The notes below the pieces were generated by a model. That model was not told the origin of the DNA, searched no databases, and saw nothing but the letters and a program-made list of their open reading frames with translations. From Adineta vaga (lineage: Eukaryota > Rotifera), in contig CP075493.1 in assembly GCA_021613535.1 (NCBI GenBank), positions 2,480,001 through 2,544,000 on the forward strand: 64,000 nt of DNA, given 5' to 3'. Positions within the stretch are counted from its first letter, which is position 1; the number at the start of each line of letters is the position of its first letter. A program made the translations under genes and the position numbers. This document shows positions 50,175-63,071 of this stretch, one piece after another.

Positions 50175-50961
50175 GTTTATATGTATGATGAATTGAATTG
50201 AATAAAAGATACTTGTAAAGGTCTTTTTTTGTATGCAGCCGCCATTATTGACAAACACATGTAAAGCAATACGTAGTAACAGACTTGCCTATGAAATGAT
50301 TGATATTCCAAATGCGAAATATTTTCGAAAGATTTTTTTCTTAAAAAAACAAAGAATTCTTTATAACAATTGAATAATCACAAAAAAATTCAATTTAATT
50401 TCTAAAAAGTTTAATTAACCAATCAGATTTCATCTATGGTACTAATGATGAATCATTCCATTCCATCGAGTCAGATTCTTTTGAAAAAGAAATATGCCAA
50501 AAATTATCGGTATTCGAAGTTTATATCGATGATATATAGATAGATAAATAATCAAGCGAAATATTCAAGTTAGTTTTTTTGTTTTCTTCGCTTTCAACAA
50601 AAATCTGATTAGTATAGAAGTCGTGAAAGTTTTAAACAAAAAATTCATTGTTATACACGGATGTTGTGTTTATAAGAATGTGTTGATCGATTGTTTAATG
50701 AACTTCTTTGTCTTCGACTATAGATAAAAATCAAATAGATAAAGGAGTAAAAGTAACTTTTTCTTTTTCCTATGTTTGAAGATTTTAATCATCAGTATGA
50801 ATAGATAAGTAGTAAACTTTGAAACGAAAAAGTTACTTGAAAACAAAAAAAACCATAATAGATGACTCTTTAATATAGTACTAGTAGTTTTACATATCGT
50901 ATTCTTCTCTTTAGATTATTTGTATTATTGTCTTGTTCTTAACTTTATTCATGAATCAAAA
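50175..50961. other. Divergent promoter region
   Basis: AT-rich spacer between the divergent coiled-coil gene and small membrane-protein gene. No coding signal. A tttag acceptor-like site about 45 nt before the downstream Met suggests a 5' UTR intron or trans-splice site. Confidence 0.5.
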
Positions 50962-51643
50962 ATGAAACCTGGTACTATCTGGGGTCTTTCACTCGGCATC
51001 GGTATACCAGGTGCACTTATTCTAATTGGTTTACTTGGTTTATTAATCAAATTTTTCATAAAACGTTGTCGAAAGAAAGCTTGGAATGATATTAGTACTC
51101 CCCCGAAACAAAGTGATTCAATAGAAAACGTTTTAAATCAACGTAAATTTCCTAAACGTACCTCATCTGATGTCAACCATTATATCAATCAGCGGTAAAT
51201 CCTGCTTTAGAAATATCTGAAGGACACATATCTATTCCAATGAATGAAGACGAGACTTCATCGCCTCAATCTGAACATACCTTTAGTCCAAATCCAACGT
51301 GATCGATTAAATCGTCTTAAAGAGGAAGAAAATCGTATTCGACCTATGTTACAATTAAATCGTGGTGAACTTGATATTCAAAGTGCGATTGATCAAGCAC
51401 AAAAAGAATTTGAAGAAACGGTATGAGATTTCTGTACATTTCGGATGATCTAATCAAAAGAAAGAAAAGAACGAACTGATCTATTGTGTTGTTTTTCGAC
51501 ATATTTTTGTTTTGTTTTTGTTTATTCTATTGCTTTAATATCAGAGTCTTTCATTTTCTATGTGAATATGTTGTTTGTTCGAATATTTTCATTTATAGGT
51601 AGGTACAGCTGCAAGCAAAATGAAACGTCGTCGTGATAAATAA
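50962..51643 (+). CDS. Small single-pass membrane protein, unknown
   Basis: A 147-residue product is obtained from exons 50,962-51,194, 51,255-51,420 and 51,599-51,643, with frame-preserving GT-AG junctions; the first intron is 60 nt. Residues 7-30 form a membrane helix (IPGALILIGLLGLLIKFF), followed by a basic stop-transfer RCRKK. The cytoplasmic part contains a predicted charged helix (RDRLNRLKEEENRIRP, then SAIDQAQKEFEE) and ends in KMKRRRDK. I recognise no family. An upstream Met at 50,920 would add 14 residues. If the first intron is not removed, the frame stops after exon 1. Neighbours give no functional hint. Confidence 0.5.
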
Positions 51644-54600
51644 GTTTGCTCAATCAAACAAAAAAAAGAAATCTAATCATCTATATCTTCCATTTGTTAG
51701 TGCTTCTTGCTTATCTTCTCAGATCTAGCTGAAGCTTTTTCGAAAGAATCAATCTTCTCCTTCTTCTTCCTCTCCATTTTTTTTATCTCTTTTTTTTCAA
51801 TTTGATGAAGTTATTTGTGTTTCTTACTCTTCGAGATTAAAAAAATTGATTAACTAACATTCAATTTCTATCAAAAACCATATTTCTTTATTCTGATTTC
51901 GGAAAAATGTTGTTACACAAATGATTCGAACAATATGACGAAACATCCGACATTAGTTGTCAAAGTTTATCAAAATTCTATTACTATTCTAAAACATAAT
52001 CATCATTTTAAAATGAATGTCAAGAACATTGACATTTTTCAATAAAGTTAAGTATGGACGATAAATAAAGAATATTTCAATATTACTTTTTTATTTCTCG
52101 AAAAACGAAATGTGTCCTACTGATGAATATGTACATATTGAATTGGATGAGAATGTTATCAAATATCGATGAGGTCATTGGAAAGCTGTCTTATCTTCAA
52201 TAAAAATGAAAGAATCTATTGATTTCTTCTTAAAATACAACAGATTAGACAAGACTAATGAAAGAAACCATGATAAAGATTATGATTTAGATTTTAAATT
52301 TGATAAGAACGAATCTCGAATTGTTTATTTTTTTCTAATGTTATTCTAGCGTACTTCTCCAAATTAAAGCACTTCTCTTTCTACTATAGAGAGTCAAATC
52401 AATTTTTTTTATTATATGTACTTTGACGAGTATGTAACGTATGCCAATGAGTTAATGTTTTTCTTTGAATGTTAACAGTTTTTGCATTTCTTATTCGTTT
52501 CTTCACCTTTTTTTGCTCTCTCGCCTTCTCTCTTCAAAAATCGAATATAAGCTGTATTAATATGAAGTACACTTTTGATGAGGATAGAGATGAATCAATT
52601 CTGGCAAATATACAAAAGATAATTTATTAGATTTCAACAAATGCTCGTCATGAGTGTGTTTTTTACGATTCGATACACATACGCATAACGTTGAGCAAAT
52701 AACTGCTTCGAGATGTCCTTTTCTTTCTCGCTCTCTTTCTCTCTCTCTTCCTTTTCTCCTGCCTATGCATAAATAGTGTCATAGCGGAAAGTTTAACGCG
52801 TCGAATGTGCTGTTTATTACACTTCTCTCTTTCATTCTAGTTGATGCCAATCCTATCAATGCATCGAGATTTGTCCTTCAATAATACAGGTAAAATCTAA
52901 TCACGTTTTTTTTTCTTCCTCTATATGCCAATGAAACGGTATAAAACCGCAGTGATCAATGTCAATGTATAATCGTGAGTATACAATCACGTAATAGAGG
53001 TTGCAAACGCGTTGAATCAGTTCTACTTGTCTTTGAAAAAGATTGATGAACATAGTGGTAAAGTTGTATTTAGCAAGAATGACTAACCTATATTAACGGT
53101 TTCTATGAAGAATAATCCGGAAATAATGTAACGATGTTGAACGATAGAGGTCAAAATGAATGAATAAGTTGTTCTTTATAAATCAAATCGATCAAAGTAA
53201 TAAATCTCAAATAGATATTTCATAGTTGATTCTAATCTGTCACTTCAATCGTCAATGATATATTCTTTAGTAGATATTATTTATTCTTTTTATTGTCAAT
53301 ATTTATCATAAAGATTTCTATCGAAATAAGATTTAATTGAAGGTATTCTATAGATATCATTCTTCGAATCGAGTTTAAATTTTCGAACAACAATTTCATT
53401 CGAAAATAACTGTTTGATGGATATGTCAACATCATTTCTCATTTGTTTATCTTTACGAAATAAGTAGCTTTCTACCCTAAGGAAGTTTCAATCGTCGATA
53501 AATAAGGTGTCAAAGAGTCTATAAAAAATGACCAATGATTCGATGAAATGTATTGTACGAAAATTCAATCGTTTAGAAAAAAACATATTTTTTTCTGTTT
53601 ATCAGTAGTTGATCAAATAAGATGCACCATGTGGGAGTGTCCTTGGCCTTTTTTGTTCTTTGTACATCGACATTTTACTAGTGACAAATGAATCATTCTC
53701 AGTGTTCTTTTTCTTCTTCTTATTTTTATCATGTCGCGACGATAAACGATATGCATCTAAAATCTTCTTTTTTGTTGTTTTTTTCTCTCTCTCTCTTCCC
53801 ATTGTTCTTCATCTTCAATCTATTAATAGCTTCTTCGCTTTAAAATATATTTGTAGAGAACGAGAGAGAGAGAACGGTGACTAAACTTCAGTCATGTCAC
53901 AATTTAAACTTGGAATATGAATGAGTAATAGAAAAGAACGACTGAACCTTTTCTTCTGTTTGCATCCGTACGACAATAAGATCGAACAGAGGCAAAAGAA
54001 AAAGTTCATATTCTTTCTTTTCCCCTCTCTCCCTCTCCTCTTTTTGTACTTCTTACGGGCAAATTACACTTCTTGCGGTTGGTCGGCCCGTTAGCGAGCA
54101 AACAGTAAGCGAACATAGAAAGTGCGCGTGTGCCATATATTTTTCGATCTCCATTCTCTTCTACTACCTTTTACTAGACAAGAATCGAAGAGAGAATAGA
54201 AAGAAAAAGAAAAAAAAATGAGTTGTTCTCTATGTGTATAGTCGAGTCACTGTCAACGGCATTCATTGAAAGAAGAACATAACCAGGTAAATTGTCACAT
54301 ACATCTTTTTTTTCGTCAATTCAAAAGTTCTTTTTTCTTCTCTCTTTCTTTCTCCATAAAAAAAATGATTGAAGTAATCGAAGACTGTAGTACAACGCAT
54401 GTAATCAAGCCTTCAGAATATGTTCTAACAAAAAAAAAGAGACGAGTTGTCAAATGAAGATTTTACTTTTTTTCTGCTCGTTATAATTGATTCATATCAT
54501 TCGTAAAAGAACAAATTCGTTTTTTTTTCTCTCATCATATCAACGTGTGACCGAAGAGGAATAGAGTTCGATACATATATAATATATAATGATATGTATA

Positions 54601-54829
54601 TAGGTAGGAAAAAATATGTAAGAGAACGAAAAACTATTGATTTTAGAATTTTGATCAAAATGTAACAGAAAGAAAGAAAGAAAGAAAAAAAACGAAGAAA
54701 AATAAACATATTCGTATTTCATACTTATGTTACGAAGACGTTGAATTGTACGTGTAGATGAACCTGAAGCTTTAGAAATGATATTTGATAATTAGAATTT
54801 TTCTTGTCGAATGTTCTTTTTAGATAATA
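51644..54829. other. Intergenic region, no convincing gene
   Basis: 3.2 kb of AT-rich DNA. Pyrimidine-rich simple tracts occur (52,725-52,760, 53,785-53,800, 54,320-54,355) and a GAAA run near 54,668. Short open frames (for example 54,266-54,457) are low complexity. It should contain the promoter of the Kelch/b561 gene. Confidence 0.5.
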
Positions 54830-57800
54830 ATGAAATTATTGATATTCATTCATTTTTTTCTATTATTTATTATCTCAATTCATTCTCAACAATTTCAATG
54901 GACTTTACTTAGTGATGGACAAATCGGAGGAGATGTACCTACTCCTAGACGTGATGCAGCACTTGGTTTTGATTCTTCATTTCTTATTTTATATGGTGGT
55001 AGAGATCAATCAGGAATGCCTAATCAAGATACCTTTGCATTCAATATTCTACAAGGTAAATGAAATTTATTATATAACTATGTTAATTAATCTAGAATAT
55101 ATCGATTAGGTTATTGGGAACGATTAAATTTTCCAAATCCGCCATCTAGTCGTTATGGTATGGCATTTGCAAGTTCGCCAGGTAGTGGTTTATATATATT
55201 TGGTGGATTTGGAATACAAGGTTCATCACAAAATTATAATCCATATATGGCATATGGTTCAAGTGGACTTCCAGGTTATAAGAAAAGTCCAGCGGTAAAA
55301 ACAAAACGAAGTCCAAATGTTATGAATAGACAAAATTATAACAACATGAATATGAATACTGGATATGGAAATTATCGATACAATGATGATCGTATCGATG
55401 AAAATTATTATCCAATGCAAGATGCTTGGTTTCTTAATTATATGTAAATACTTTTTTTTCCTCTGTAGAACAGATTCTATACAAGATTTATCGATTATAT
55501 TAGGTCAAAAAGTTGGCAAGAAACACAAAGATCTCAATATGGACGTGGTCTAGGTTCAGCTGCTGCTTCACCATATTCGAGTGGTATTCCTCGAGTTATC
55601 TATAGTATGGGTAAATCACGTGATTGGTTGTATTCAACTGTTGAAACAACGGGTCAAGTCACATCAGGTTATAATCAATACAGTGGAGGACAAGCAGCAA
55701 CAAGTAATATATCATTAAATTTCATCTTTACGAATCGATAGTTAATCGAATGTATCCTTTGTAGTTATGTATGATTTATCATCGTATAGTCCAGCGTATC
55801 CACATGCACGTTATGGACATTCAACAACATTACTTACTGACAACCATCTTTTACTCTATGGTGGTTGTTTAAGGTAAGAGAAAAATTACTAATACTCAAA
55901 TTAGTCATCGATTTCTTACTCATTCGATGACTCATCTGATTATTCATCAATGAACAATTAATTAATTTTTTTTTGTTGAACTTCAGTGGTTATGGTAAAG
56001 GTGGGCCATGTCCGTCGAAAGATACCTGGTTATTACATCTTGATCGAGGACATTGGGAACGACTTTGGGAATGTCCAACAACTAAAACCGGTGCTGCTAT
56101 GGTTACACTTCCATCATTTAGTTTGTGTGCTTCAATGGCTCGTCAAGGAGTAGCATTTGGTGCTGGTGCTGGTATGAGTATGGGTAATGAACAACCAGTG
56201 GCAGTTCTTTGGGGTGGTCGAGAATTTAATCCTTCATCTATTCGTGTAAAATATTTCATTTCATAGAGAAGATTCTTTTCATATTTCATTTCGTTTGTTT
56301 TTTTAGTCTTATATAAGTCCATTAGATGAAGTTGCAGTATTTAATTTGAATCAAAAAGAATGGATGTTGAAAAAAGCACGTCCTTCCGTAAGTGAAAAAT
56401 GCTTTTTTTTCTAAATAGTAATTGATCTTTCAATACAATTCTACAGTTATTCTACTACGCTTTTCTATATCTTAAGCACCGGTTAGTCTTCTAGTCTTTC
56501 GCTAATGTCTGTTTTTGTTACAATGGATGTTAAGATAAAGCATGATTGTGACTGCATGATAGCTGCCTGTCTTATTGTCTTTTATTATTTTTTTATTGAA
56601 TTAACATGTTTGATACAGATGTATTTATATATATAGTATCTATTTATTAATTTATAGGAAAATGGCTATCCAAGACAACGTGAAGGTGCTGCTTATGTTG
56701 CTGGTTGTTTTCAAAACACACCTGGCATGTTTGTCTTCGGCGGAAGAAGTGTCTCGTAAGTATTGATCATTAGAAGAGATATTAAATTCAAGCAAATTCT
56801 TACTTTTATAGTGATGGTCAACTTCTTTCTGATCTTTGGTTTTTACAAGCATCACCACAAGATGCATTGAATGCACAACGTTCCCGTGGATGTATATATC
56901 CATTTTCATACTATCATCTTCATGGAATATTTCAATTTTTTACCTATGGTATTATCTTTCCTATTGGTTATATAGTTGGTCGACATGCAGGAACTTTAAA
57001 AATTCGACGACCATTACATATGGGTTTACAAGTACATTGATAATAATAATTTGATAATATGATGTTTGGAAAATCTATTTATTTGTTTTAGTTATTTGGT
57101 GTTGCATTAGCTATTTGTGGTTTTGCTTTTGGTGTTCATTCAGTTCGTGCACCATCATGGCTTCATTTTCGACATGCACATGCAATTATTGGTATTATTA
57201 CTTTTATTCTAACAATCATTCAATTTTTAGCTGGAGTGTAAGTAATTGATTAAAACTATTATCTTTACTGAATTATTTTTCTATCGAATAGAATTGGTGC
57301 TTTTTTCATTGGAAGACATAGTGTGAAGAATGAAGGTTTTACTGAATCAGGTCAAAAAGTGAAACATGAAACATTTGCTTATGATAAATGGGGTGGTGAA
57401 GGTGTATGGCGTATTGCTCATCGTATTTTAGGATCACTTGTCTTGGCACTTGGTTTAGTCAACATATCGTTAGGTGTTTTTCTTGCTGTATTACCATTAC
57501 CTGTCTGGATTATTTGGTTTATTTATATGGGTTTTCTTGTTCTCATACTTGTTGGTATGGAAATTGCAGCCTTAATACGTCGTGGTAGTGCACATAAAGG
57601 AGCATCACTTAAACTACAAGGTAAGACGAGTGAAAATAATTAAATCTAAACTTATTATGAGAGATTTCATGCAAAGTTACAGTTTTAACTATAGATATAG
57701 AAAAGAAATAATATTCATTATTCCTTTCTAAGTTCGAATACGAAAAAAGAAAGAAACATGCCAGTCATTTATTCTATCTCTCTCATGTAGCAAGACGCGA

Positions 57801-58179
57801 GGATCCAAAAGGTACATCACAATCATCTTTAAAATATACAGATGATCCAACACAACAACATCCTAGAGCAGTACCAACTCCACGTCGTGGTATGAATCGT
57901 GTTCCGTTGAATGATTCATCCGCACGTGATAATAGTTTACCTCGACGTACTGGTGGAAGCTTTGGTGGCGATGATATGTCTCCACTTATAACTCATCAAA
58001 GACAACAAAGACCTAACGATGTTACTTCATCAGCTGGTCTTCCAGATTATCAGCGATCACATGAACGAGAATATCCAATGACAACACGAAAAAAAAGTGG
58101 ACCATCCGAAAGTGGAGGTTTTGATTATTATGTTGGTTACGCACCTGAACATGAACAACCTTTGCCGTATGTGGATTAG
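54830..58179 (+). CDS. Kelch-repeat plus cytochrome b561 membrane protein
   Basis: Signal peptide (LLIFIHFFLLFIISIHS), a large extracellular Kelch beta-propeller, then a cytochrome-b561-type membrane domain. Kelch signatures recur: FLILYGGRDQSG, GLYIFGGFG, LLLYGGCLSG, VAVLWGGREF and GMFVFGGRS. From about 56,910 come five membrane helices with paired haem-ligand histidines: HLHGIFQFF, PLHMGLQ, FRHAHAIIG and WRIAHRILG, followed by a fifth helix (WIIWFIYMGFLVLILVG). b561 domains move electrons across membranes, usually to reduce ferric iron or ascorbate radical, so an ecto- or endosomal reductase is likely. Exons include 54,830-55,055, 55,110-55,443 and 55,504 onward; introns about 55-110 nt, except one of about 265 nt. 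The cytosolic tail is disordered and ends in EQPLPYVD. A coding-like stretch at 58,345-58,497 could be an alternative last exon through a donor near 58,165. Confidence 0.82.
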
Positions 58180-60659
58180 TTTCCTTCCCCAGCTTTTATT
58201 ATTGCTAAATTCGCATGCTTAATGCTATTTGTGTGTGTATTTGTGTGCTTTGCGCTGACGCTTTTGCTTATTTTATGCTTAATCACATTATTGATTTCTT
58301 CATTCATAATTATTTTCGTATGTTTTCTCTTTTTTTGATTGTAGACGATCGACCATACAGCAGCAAAACGAGCACAATCTCACTCGAGTTAGGCTCCAAT
58401 AAACCTCCATCTACACCAAATTCTCACCATATGATTTCCGGCCAATATTCTTCGTCCACACTTCGTTCGGACAGATTTCCTCTCTATCGACGAAATTAAA
58501 ATTATGTGTGCATGTGAGTGTGAATGAATATTTCTTGTTCTTTTTCTTCTTCTTTAATTTTGCTATTTCTCAGTGAAAGATCTACATATATATTGTTGGT
58601 TTTTCTGTTCTATCGTAGTTTATGATCATTATCTATTTACCAACATACTTCTTTCTGTTTTGAATTATTTTCAATCGCTACTTTCTCTCTTCGTATCACA
58701 CGACAGTGTTGCTATTCGTTTTTCTTTTGTTTTCTTCTCAATAAGCTGTTGTATATTTTCTGTTTTTTCTTCTTGAATATGTTTATGTCTATTTGTATGT
58801 ATTTGCTTTGGTCGTCGATATATTCATAATTTTTATATATATAAAACGACAAGTTTTTTTCTTTCGTTTTCTTTTTTAAAATGAAATCCAGATTGATATT
58901 TCAAAAAAAAATATATTGATTCTCTATTCGATATTTCAAAACGAATCAAATCATTATATTTTATAATACGTATGCATATCTATCAATATTAGCTTCATGG
59001 ATGTTTATTATTTGTTTTGATTGATCGAAATTTTATATTGACAATGGATAAAGACTCAATAATGATTTAGTCATCGGCTTATCATTTTCTACTGATGAAT
59101 GTAGATCAATCGAAAAGATCATGTCAAGAACATTGTTAACATAAGGTGTGTCTATCATGCTCGATGATAATAGTGTTGATTTTTGGTAGAATGATCGTTC
59201 AACTATACTTGGAATCTTTCATTCCATTCTAGTTAGTTTGAAAAAGACGGAAAATCTTTAATTACATGTTCTATAACGTATTATTAAAAAGCAAAAAATG
59301 ACAAGATTGTTTGTTACAAGATAGAATAACTTTGTTTCATTTAGTCTGACTTCTATGACGTCATACACATTATCGAATCAATTAATCAATTCAAAATATT
59401 CTCTTGAGACAATTGCTATCTATTACATTCAGGTACTTCTAAGTAATCCTATTAAATTCATTCATTTATAGTTGAAAACATAGTTATTGTATTGATCATT
59501 AGAACTTTCAGGACACATTTATTTTTCGTATTTAGATAATTCTATCATCTACATTTTTTGATAAAGCTATGACAACTTCAGATCGGCACGAAGAATAATT
59601 ATTTTAATCAAAATGGATTTGACATCGTTCATGAACACGTTTCTATCTTTGATCATATAAATTATATACGCATTTCAACTAAGTAACCTGTTAATTTTAG
59701 AGAATCATGAGTTCTCTTTCCTTTCATTTAAATATGAAATAGTCGAGATAGAAATTATTATTATTCGCTTTTTGTCTAGATTACCAATGACAATATATAA
59801 TTTAGTATGAAAATATTAGTACAAACCGTATAATGAGTAGTAAGTTAGAATACAAAAAAAAAGATGTCAAGAAAAAGCTTGCTTCTAGTTTTATTCTTCT
59901 TTCATCATAGTTTACAGAATCAGAATTAATGCAGTAATGTAACTCGAACGTGAGATATATGTTGATGAGTTATTGATTGAATAAGTTTCTCATGTATGGA
60001 ATTTTTCAAATGAACCGTACGTTTTTTTTCAAGTATTACTGAAGTAGAATAGACTCCATTTGAATACGTTTAATCAGCTAGAAGCAATCATTAAAATGCT
60101 AAATCAATGTAGAAGCATCGACACAATATCTCATGAGATATACACAGGAGACATTTATTATTATTATTCTTAACTAGATCATATTGTTCTCGAACTATCT
60201 TTTCAGTGTATTGTATATGAAAGAACAAATACTCTTTCAAATAAAAACAGCTTATCATCGTCATGAATAGAATCATTGTTATTTTCTCAATCGATTATTG
60301 TCGAAAATAACTTCTTTTGGTATTAAATTATCTACATTATCAGCAGAGAATCTCTTTTTGTCTAGTATAATATACAATGTAGATTCTTAGTGAGACTCCA
60401 TGATGCGTAATTGACACTTAAGATAGTTTCTTGCTTTTTTTTCATCGTTCTTACCATGATTAGATACCATGTCAAGAATATTTTTCATTTGTTTTTGCTT
60501 TGTGGTATCTCTGGATGCAACAAAGAAACAATCAGTTATTCAAAGATATTTTTTTCTTATATGGAACGATCTCTATATGGAATAACTCGATTAGAATGAG
60601 CGTTGCACGCATATTTAATATACAAAATACAAGAATTATTCTTCATTTTTAGTTCAAAT
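58180..60659. other. Intergenic region
   Basis: Contains the possible alternative 3' exon of the Kelch/b561 gene (58,345-58,497) and otherwise AT-rich DNA without supported genes on either strand. Short frames at 60,091-60,276 (minus) and 60,411-60,599 (plus) lack any feature. A tttttag acceptor-like site lies 8 nt before the next Met. Confidence 0.5.
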
Positions 60660-61228
60660 ATGTCTTTTCTACTGTGTGTTATATTCGCCTTATTCATCAC
60701 GATTTCAATCATTCATCCATCTGCAACTAGTTTGGTTCGTAAGTATCTTTCTCAATCCGATATTGTAATTGCTCTTCTTCATTTCATTAAAGAGACTAAA
60801 GACAATCAATATGAACAGTATAAACGTCTCTTATTTCATTCAAAACGCGCATCAGATGAAAACGATATTTTTGATAAAGTAATTCATCCATCATCGTTTT
60901 CAAATCAGCAAAATCTCGATTCATTAATCAACTCATGTATAATAAATCCTTGTGAAAATGGTGGTATTTGTATTCCAAATGAACAAATGAGCTATTCATG
61001 TCAATGTTCTTATCGTCATCATGGTCAACATTGTGAGAAAAGTAGGATAAAAATCATTATAATGACAATGGAAAAAATTGAATAGATACTTTCATTTTAG
61101 GTTCTAAACGACAATCACTTCGTCAATTATTGAAACAAGTCAAACGCAATATGAATAAACAACGTGACAGTGATGAAGATGATGGAGAAAGAGCGTATTA
61201 TGATTTTCGAAATGGAATCTATTTTTAA
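60660..61228 (+). CDS. Small secreted protein with one EGF-like domain
   Basis: Two exons, 60,660-61,041 and 61,101-61,228, joined in frame through a 59-nt intron; about 169 residues. It starts with a signal peptide (SFLLCVIFALFITISIIHPSA). After a polar region comes an EGF-like module: CIINPCENGGICIPNE, then YSCQCSYRHHGQHCE, with six cysteines in standard spacing. The rest is basic then acidic (LKQVKRNMNKQRD, SDEDDGERAYYDF). No membrane helix after the EGF, so it is probably secreted. The Met at 60,660 is chosen because it directly begins the signal peptide; an upstream in-frame Met exists at 60,603. Orthology unknown. Confidence 0.75.
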
Positions 61229-61917
61229 ATAAGACATGATCTTAACATTGAAAGAATAAAACAAAATATAAAAGAACAGATCATTTTTATTAGAAAATTT
61301 ATCATCACTCATAGATTGAACTAGGAGAATAATACTGTAAATCATAGTGTTGATGCTAATAATAGTAAAGGTAGCTTATTTGATTAAGAACAATGATCGG
61401 ACTTTGTAATCTAATGATAAATCAAATAAAGAGAACAATACAGATTACTTTGAGGTAAAACTGTACTCAACGTACGAATTTGTCTGTACGTATATTCCGA
61501 TTAATCTGCGTAATATATAGACTACAAGTAGACGATACGCCTATTTTCTAATAAGTGAGAATTAATCAACTAATTATATTTTAAGCCACAAAACTCGACA
61601 TAAAAAACAAAATGTCCTTAGCCATTTGTCTTCTCATAATGAATATTCCATAGTTATATTGATTGTTTTAAGCGTACTTTTCAATCATATACTTACAATC
61701 CAAACGAGACAGATAAATACTCGTACTTTGCATATATTACGTACGAAAATGACGATGCGTTTTGTTGTACATACAATTTGCATCATGGTTATTACTGTGC
61801 ATACTTTACCGTTCTTTTCATACTATCTCGTCATGGTAAAACGATTCATTCCTATATAAACACTATTTTTACTATACATTTTTATAATTTATAGTTATAT
61901 AGTACGATAAAAAAGAT
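61229..61917. other. Spacer, possible small secreted-peptide remnant
   Basis: At 61,626-61,860 one frame gives a hydrophobic leader while another gives a Cys/Tyr-rich stretch (DDAFCCTYNLHHGYYCAYF). The two are not in the same frame and I see no intron joining them, so it is not called. Confidence 0.4.
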
Positions 61918-62733
61918 ATGTCTTCTAAAGATCAATTGAATTCATTTGTTATTAATACTCTTACATGTCCTATAACACTTGAATTATTCGTCGATCCAGT
62001 TGTTGCTGATGATGGTTACACATACGAACGAACAGCTATTACAGAATGGATAAAAAATCATCATGAAACAAGTCCTATGACACGACAAACGATTCGATTG
62101 AAAGATCTAAAAACAAATCGTATCGTTAAACAATTAGCTGATCAATATCGTTCATCTTTAACATCAACTATGAGCAAAGATTTAAGTATTTTTCTTGGTA
62201 ATGGTACATTATTAACTAAACAACAACAAGTACTTTTCAGTAGTCTTTTTTCAAAACCAAAAAAATGGTTATTGATATACAAAGCAACACGTGATGGTTT
62301 TGGTTCAGGTGATTTCCACCGTCTTTGTAATAATCGTGGTGCTACATTAACGTTAATTCAAACAAGAAATCGTTTATCAATGAAAAAACGTCATACAATC
62401 TTTGGTGGTTATACAACAATTCCATGGTCTTCTCGATATGGATTCTATCGTGATTCACAAGCGTTTTTATTTCTTTTAAATCAACATCAATTGACTCGAT
62501 TTAATATTCGATCGAATGATGAAATTGCTGTGTCACATAATCTCATTTCAGGACCAATTTTTGGCTTTGATGATATTCATGTATGTCATCGATCGAATGA
62601 AAATAATTTTAGTCATTCAAAATTTCCTAATTGTTACGAAGATTCAGACGCAAATGGTCTAGGAAAAAAAACATTTTCCAAAGCAAAGCATTTCTTAATC
62701 AACGAAATTGAAGTCTATATGGTTGTTACATAA
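61918..62733 (+). CDS. U-box and TLDc domain fusion protein, intronless
   Basis: 271 residues in one exon. Residues ~13-78 are a U-box (LTCPITLELFVDPVVADDGY, TYERTAITEWI, SPMTRQ), the RING-like fold of E3 ubiquitin ligases without zinc ligands. Residues ~97-271 are a TLDc domain: LLIYKATRDGFGSGDFHRLC, FGGYTTIPWSS, SQAFLFLLN, ISGPIFGFDDIHVC and INEIEVYMV, as in OXR1/TBC1D24-type proteins and many BTB-Kelch-like invertebrate and protist proteins. TLDc is linked to oxidative-stress resistance and V-ATPase binding. The likely role is a ubiquitin ligase whose TLDc part selects the substrate or site; this is inference. Both domains look complete. No signal peptide. The lack of introns contrasts with most neighbours. 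Confidence 0.87.
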   Translation: MSSKDQLNSFVINTLTCPITLELFVDPVVADDGYTYERTAITEWIKNHHETSPMTRQTIRLKDLKTNRIVKQLADQYRSSLTSTMSKDLSIFLGNGTLLTKQQQVLFSSLFSKPKKWLLIYKATRDGFGSGDFHRLCNNRGATLTLIQTRNRLSMKKRHTIFGGYTTIPWSSRYGFYRDSQAFLFLLNQHQLTRFNIRSNDEIAVSHNLISGPIFGFDDIHVCHRSNENNFSHSKFPNCYEDSDANGLGKKTFSKAKHFLINEIEVYMVVT

Positions 62734-63071
62734 ACTTCTTTCCTTGTGACATTTTCATTTCATGTGCAGATAAAAGCTTTCATTGTTTAGAATACTTTTA
62801 ATAAAAATTCTTTTGTAATTTAATCAGACTAGTCGATAGTTATCTAACCTTATTACACAATACGATATATCTGTAGACGAAATCAATGTAGACACAGGTT
62901 GTCTATGTAACACTAATTCGATTTTTTGTTCTTTGTAAAACGAAAAAAAAACAAACGAAGTCAGCCGTTTATCTTCTTTGAAAAAAAAATGTCTCGTTTT
63001 TTTTCTGGTTGGTCACAATCATTGAAGTCATAGGTGTATGTCTCGTTTGTTTTTCATATGTAACGTAAACC
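62734..63071. other. Spacer between U-box/TLDc gene and RhaM
   Basis: 338 bp, AT-rich, an AATAAA-like signal near 62,800. Nothing else seen. Confidence 0.6.

Noticed and set aside
51644-54829. Short frames such as 54,266-54,457 as small genes
   Set aside because: They coincide with pyrimidine and poly-A tracts and show no signal peptide, domain or splice partners.
61626-61859. Small secreted Cys-rich peptide
   Set aside because: The hydrophobic leader and the Cys/Tyr-rich stretch are in different frames, with no intron to join them.
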